This document shows, piece after piece, positions 6,822 to 10,277 of a stretch of DNA of 10,277 nt. The position numbers were made by a program, and so were the translations under genes. Numbering within the stretch: position 1 is the first letter of the stretch; the number at the start of each line of letters is the position of its first letter. This stretch comes from an uncultured Porphyromonadaceae bacterium (GTDB lineage Bacteria > Bacteroidota > Bacteroidia > Bacteroidales > Muribaculaceae): the NCBI GenBank assembly GCA_905193485.1, contig CAJJOX010000071.1, positions 1-10,277 of the forward strand, given 5' to 3'. Under the pieces are notes generated by a model, which made no database searches, had not been told where the DNA came from, and saw nothing but the letters and a program-made list of their open reading frames with translations.

Positions 6822-8507
6822 ATGCTTGAAACTCTTCATATTTCCAATTATGCGCTGATCGACAGCATCGACATTGATTTCCGACCCGGATTCAACATTA
6901 TCACAGGCGAAACCGGCGCGGGCAAATCGATAATTCTTGGAGCGCTCGCACTACTGCTTGGCGGTCGGGCCGACACACGCACCATAACAGACACCTCGAA
7001 AAAATCGGTAATCGAAGCTGCTTTCCGGATCGAAGACAACGATGCCATCAAAGCCTACTGCACCGAAAACGACATTGAATGCGACGACACGACTTTCATT
7101 ATGCGTCGCGAGTTGTCGCCGTCGGGACGATCCCGCGCTTTCATCAACGACTCTCCCGTCAACCTCACCGCCATGCACGATGCGGGTGCGCTCCTCATCG
7201 ACATCCATTCGCAACATCAGAACCAATTGCTTGCCGGAGCCGATTTTCAGCGGCGTGTCATTGACGCCGTAGCCGGAAACAATGATCTGCTGGCGCGCTA
7301 CAGTCGGCTGTATGCCGAATTCCGGGAGGCGATGAAAAAGTTCAAAGCCGCAAAAAATGCATTGGCCCGCGACCGCGACAATGCCGACTTCATGGAATTT
7401 CAACTCGCCCAGCTCGACAATCTTGATCTCCATGACGACGAGTTGAGCACGCTTGAAGAAGAGCGTGAGGAACTTTCCGAACAGACCGAACTCCGGAGTT
7501 ATATCATCGAAGCCGCCGACGCGCTCAGCGAAGGCGAAAACAACATTCTCAGCCAACTCTCGAGGGTAAAGGATGCCTGCTCCGAAATCAGTCAGCTCTT
7601 CGATAGTAGCGACGACATCATCAATCGTCTTGAAACCGCAAGGGTTGAGCTTTCCGACATTGCCGATACGATATCCGATCTCATGTCAGCGTCGTCGTCG
7701 GCATCGCCCGAAGAGCTCGGGCGCATCGAATCGAGGATATCGTCGATCCGCTCGCTGATGCGGAAACACAACGTCGACAGCGACGCCGATCTCATCACAC
7801 TGCACATGCAATTGCGCCAGCGCCTCGAAAACCTCAGCGAAGCACCCGAAATTCTTGCAGAACTCGAGAAAGAAGCCCGCGCGGCCCGACGCAGAGCCAT
7901 GGAAACGGCTCGCACTATCTCTGAACGCCGGCGGCAGGCCGCCGAAACATTTGCCCGACAGCTTACCGAAACTGCCGTCCCACTCGGCATGAAAAACCTG
8001 CGATGCGTGATTGACGTGCAGACCGCCGAAATGTCGGCGACAGGCATCGACTCCATCGAATTCCGGTTTGCATTCAACAAAAACCAGACTCCGACAGCCA
8101 TTGCCGGCGCCGCCTCGGGCGGAGAGATCTCACGTCTGATGCTTTCGGTGAAATCAATCGTGGCACAGCTATTTAGTCTGCCTGCCATCATATTCGACGA
8201 AATAGACACCGGCGTTTCGGGCGACGTGGCTGCCCGCATTGCCGACATGATGGACCGCATGTCCGGCAAACTGCAGGTGATCACAATCACCCATCTCCCG
8301 CAGGTGGCTGCTCGCGGTGCGACACACTTCAAAGTGTTCAAGACCGACGACGAATCGGCGACCCACACTTCTATCGTTCAGCTTTCCGACGATCGGCGCA
8401 TCGACGAGATCGCACTGATGCTCAGCGGCGATAGTTCCGACGAGGCGGCGCGTGCCAACGCCCGTGCCTTGCTCGCCACGTTCACTCCACAATCCTACAA
8501 TAACTAA
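6822..8507 (+). CDS. recN: DNA repair ATPase RecN (SMC-like)
   Basis: At 561 residues this matches the usual RecN length. It is an SMC-family ATPase that acts on double-strand breaks, helping hold or search DNA during RecA-dependent repair. The N-terminal head has the Walker A site GETGAGKS (29-36) and the conserved DIHSQHQNQLL stretch from Asp127. The middle, about 150-390, is a long coiled coil with many Glu, Arg and Leu residues, broken near its tip. The C-terminal head has the ABC signature SGGE (432-435), Walker B with Asp459 and Glu460 (IIFDEIDTGVSG) and the ITHLPQVAA His switch region. All ATPase motifs are intact. No LexA-like operator was seen in the 24-base gap upstream, so it is probably transcribed with the cluster. 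Confidence 0.96.
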   Translation: MLETLHISNYALIDSIDIDFRPGFNIITGETGAGKSIILGALALLLGGRADTRTITDTSKKSVIEAAFRIEDNDAIKAYCTENDIECDDTTFIMRRELSPSGRSRAFINDSPVNLTAMHDAGALLIDIHSQHQNQLLAGADFQRRVIDAVAGNNDLLARYSRLYAEFREAMKKFKAAKNALARDRDNADFMEFQLAQLDNLDLHDDELSTLEEEREELSEQTELRSYIIEAADALSEGENNILSQLSRVKDACSEISQLFDSSDDIINRLETARVELSDIADTISDLMSASSSASPEELGRIESRISSIRSLMRKHNVDSDADLITLHMQLRQRLENLSEAPEILAELEKEARAARRRAMETARTISERRRQAAETFARQLTETAVPLGMKNLRCVIDVQTAEMSATGIDSIEFRFAFNKNQTPTAIAGAASGGEISRLMLSVKSIVAQLFSLPAIIFDEIDTGVSGDVAARIADMMDRMSGKLQVITITHLPQVAARGATHFKVFKTDDESATHTSIVQLSDDRRIDEIALMLSGDSSDEAARANARALLATFTPQSYNN

Positions 8508-8518
8508 TTTACACCACC

Positions 8519-9274
8519 GTGCAACCCAACGACTATATCTTCGGCCTACGCGCTGTTATGGAGGCTATTGAAGCCGGCAAAGAAATTGACAAACTCCTGA
8601 TCAGAAAAGATCTTTCGGGGCAGCTCGCCTCAGAACTCATCGAAATGGCACGTGACAACCGCGTGGTTATGCAACGCGTCCCGGTGGAAAAGCTCAACAA
8701 GATCACGCGAAAAAATCATCAGGGCGCCATTGCTTTGATGTCGGCTGTGACCTACCACCGGCTCGATCACCTTGTACCGCAGCTGTTTGAAGCCGGCACT
8801 CTTCCCTTCGTAGTAGTGCTCGACGGAATCACCGACGTGCGCAATTTCGGAGCCATCGCACGCACTTGCGAGTGCGCCGGAGCCGACGCCATAATCATTC
8901 CGACCCACGGAAGCGTGAGTGTTGGCGGCGATGCCGTCAAGACATCCGCAGGAGCACTTCTTCATCTGCCTGTATGCCGGGAGCACTCGGTTCTTTCAGC
9001 TGTGAGATTCCTGAAGGACTCGGGATTCAGCGTGGTGGCCGTGTCGGAAAAAGCCGATATCAACTACACGACTGCCGACTACACTTGTCCCACGGCATTG
9101 GTGCTCGGAGCCGAAGACACCGGCATCTCCCCCGAGGTGTTGCGGCAGTGCGATCGCTTTGTCAGCATCCCGATGTTTGGTCACATCGGTTCGCTTAACG
9201 TATCCGTAGCGGCCGGAATTCTAATTTACGAAGTAGTCCGTCAACGACTACAGGCCAATATGGAAGTGATCTGA
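8519..9274 (+). CDS. rlmB: TrmH/SpoU-family 2'-O-ribose RNA methyltransferase, RlmB-like
   Basis: This 251-residue protein transfers a methyl group from S-adenosylmethionine to a ribose 2'-OH, in E. coli RlmB at a 23S rRNA guanosine. It has the N-terminal substrate-binding domain (about 5-76, opening with DYIFGLRAV) and the knotted SPOUT catalytic domain. Motif 1 is DGITDVRNFGAIART (102-116, with Asn109 and Arg115), motif 2 LVLGAEDTGIS (194-204) and motif 3 IPMFGHIGSLNVSVA (217-231). The start is GTG, eleven bases after recN, because no in-frame ATG precedes the conserved GLRAV and the match begins immediately. The assignment to the 23S rRNA target follows from similarity and is less certain than the family; TrmH-type tRNA methylation is the alternative. 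Confidence 0.9.
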   Translation: MQPNDYIFGLRAVMEAIEAGKEIDKLLIRKDLSGQLASELIEMARDNRVVMQRVPVEKLNKITRKNHQGAIALMSAVTYHRLDHLVPQLFEAGTLPFVVVLDGITDVRNFGAIARTCECAGADAIIIPTHGSVSVGGDAVKTSAGALLHLPVCREHSVLSAVRFLKDSGFSVVAVSEKADINYTTADYTCPTALVLGAEDTGISPEVLRQCDRFVSIPMFGHIGSLNVSVAAGILIYEVVRQRLQANMEVI

Positions 9275-9335
9275 CCTTCCATCTGCTCCCGTTTCCGTTT
9301 TTCCACTGCGGAATGCATCACTCAATGGCGAACTG

Positions 9336-10106
9336 TTGAATGCCCGACGGCGTTCTATTTTCGTGAAAACCGTTGATGCAATCCGACAGAAACTGAGCGG
9401 CGGCCTGCTGCCTGTGCTTCACCTGCTGGTGCTCGCTGGAGCGCTGGCTTTGATCGCATATATCACTTACGACACACTGCGGAATGTTTCGTTTGTCGAT
9501 TCGCCTGAATTTATTAAGGTGCAGATGTGGATCTGCATTTTCTTTGAAATAGAGATTTTCATTGAATTCCTTCTTTCCTCACGCAAGATTCATTTTCTCT
9601 CACGCAATCTGGTTTATATTGTCGTCTGCATCCCGTTCACCGCTGTTTTTCATTTTTTTGACATCGACATGCAGCCCGGCGTTGCCTATGCCTTCCGTTT
9701 CCTGCCTATGGTCAGAGCCGCATGCGTGATGGCAATGACATGGGGTATAATGTCTAAAAATTGGATAACCAGCATGTTTGGCGCATACATCATCATGTTG
9801 GTGGCCACGCTTTATTTTCTTAGTCTTGCATTTTTCGTTGAGGAAACACCTGTCAATCCCGACGTCTGGAATTATGGACAGGCCCTTTGGTATTCGGTCA
9901 TGCAGATGACCACATGCGGATCCGACATCACGGCTGTCACGCCTGCCGGCAAAGTGATTGGTGTTGTCCTTTCAGCCGAAGGGCTCGTGCTTTTCCCCGT
10001 GTTCACCGTCTATTTCACACACGCTTTCGCCTCTACGCGTAACGACGTCGCGACCGGCAATAAACAGGCCGTTGAAAACGTTGATAATACAACTGAAAAA
10101 GCTTAA
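9336..10106 (+). CDS. six-helix voltage-gated-like ion channel with atypical pore filter
   Basis: This 256-residue membrane protein has helices at about 22-44, 61-81, 89-108, 118-137, 146-168 and 203-228, with a re-entrant pore segment at about 178-197. That is the layout of one subunit of a tetrameric six-helix cation channel. The pore loop reads MTTCGSDITAVTPAGK (191-206), aligning with the potassium-channel TTVGYGDITPVT but one residue shorter and lacking the GYG core, so potassium selectivity cannot be assumed. The fourth helix has only Arg121 and Arg127 as positive charges, so strong voltage sensing is doubtful. A short Asn/Thr-rich cytoplasmic tail follows; no RCK or cyclic-nucleotide domain is present. 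The start is uncertain: TTG at 9336 gives a basic N-terminus, and GTG at 9363 is an alternative; no in-frame ATG is available. It follows the methyltransferase by 61 bases, so could be on the same transcript. Confidence 0.8.
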   Translation: MNARRRSIFVKTVDAIRQKLSGGLLPVLHLLVLAGALALIAYITYDTLRNVSFVDSPEFIKVQMWICIFFEIEIFIEFLLSSRKIHFLSRNLVYIVVCIPFTAVFHFFDIDMQPGVAYAFRFLPMVRAACVMAMTWGIMSKNWITSMFGAYIIMLVATLYFLSLAFFVEETPVNPDVWNYGQALWYSVMQMTTCGSDITAVTPAGKVIGVVLSAEGLVLFPVFTVYFTHAFASTRNDVATGNKQAVENVDNTTEKA

Positions 10107-10111
10107 CTTTG
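10080..10111 (+). promoter_or_regulatory. Bacteroidota-type promoter for the last gene
   Basis: TAACTTTG (10104-10111) matches the Bacteroidota -7 box TAnnTTTG fully, and GTTG (10080-10083) lies 20 bases upstream at the -33 position, matching three of four bases of TTTG. Transcription would start near 10118, giving a leader of about 33 bases for the gene at 10151. The boxes overlap the end of the channel gene. Confidence 0.6.
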
Positions 10112-10150
10112 TACGATTAATCACATCTCGAATTTCTCCCGCATTTCCTT

Positions 10151-10277
10151 ATGTCACGACTTCTTACGACATTAGCCGCCATCATATTTAGCCTTACTGC
10201 CGCATCGGCGGTAAGATTCGGAGGCACAATGCGTCAGCCTGTGTCCGTTGCCGTTGCCGCCTCGACCCGCCTTGACG
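10151..10277 (+). CDS. 5' fragment of an exported protein, cut by the window edge
   Basis: From ATG 10151 an open frame of 42 codons runs off the right edge. Residues 1-20 form a typical signal peptide: a basic Arg3, a hydrophobic core LLTTLAAIIFSLTA, and ASA before the likely cleavage site. The mature part begins VRFGGTMRQPVSVAVA. No lipobox Cys is present. The family was not recognised from so little sequence. There is no Shine-Dalgarno site, consistent with Bacteroidota, and a promoter at 10080-10111 serves it separately from the preceding cluster. Confidence 0.7.
   Translation, partial: MSRLLTTLAAIIFSLTAASAVRFGGTMRQPVSVAVAASTRLD

Overview
Most of this window (about 750 to the right end) looks like a core chromosomal segment of a Bacteroidota bacterium, most likely a gut Bacteroidales of the Muribaculaceae type. 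The signs are the gene content and order (dnaN, DEDDh exonuclease, coaBC, DUF4835 protein, recN, TrmH-family rRNA methyltransferase), start codons without Shine-Dalgarno sequences, A-rich leaders, a Bacteroidota-style TTG-N20-TAnnTTTG promoter near the right end, and Leu codons dominated by CTC. The taxon is inferred from these features, not searched.

Layout. 1-91 (minus): 5' fragment of an unidentified gene. 92-383: divergent intergenic region with a near-consensus sigma70/SigA promoter and a strong Shine-Dalgarno site. 384-2681: one open frame that reads as a bifunctional penicillin-binding protein but is a composite. 2739-9274: a tight same-strand cluster of dnaN, exonuclease, coaBC, DUF4835 protein, recN and rlmB-like gene, with gaps of 1 to 44 nt. 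9336-10106: a six-helix ion channel-like protein with a non-canonical selectivity filter. 10151 to the end: start of an unidentified exported protein behind its own promoter.

The most important observation is at about 708-760. Left of it, the DNA looks like a Firmicutes (Clostridia/Oscillospiraceae-like) monofunctional transglycosylase locus: TTGTCA-N17-TATGAT promoter, AAAGGAG ribosome site, and CTG for 11 of 16 leucines. Right of it, the protein is a Bacteroidota PBP1A and the next 14 leucines contain no CTG. The switch falls on the DNA of the conserved GT51 motif GGSTITQQLAK, where unrelated genomes can share a short identical stretch. A metagenome-assembly chimera is the simplest explanation; a real recombinant is possible but needs read evidence.

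The cluster joins replication (clamp, exonuclease), DNA repair (RecN), coenzyme A synthesis (CoaBC), an envelope protein (DUF4835) and rRNA modification, the usual mixed housekeeping operon. No RNA genes, insertion sequences, CRISPR arrays or convincing terminators were seen. No clearly new multi-gene system was found; the best biological candidate for follow-up is the channel with the TTCGSD filter.
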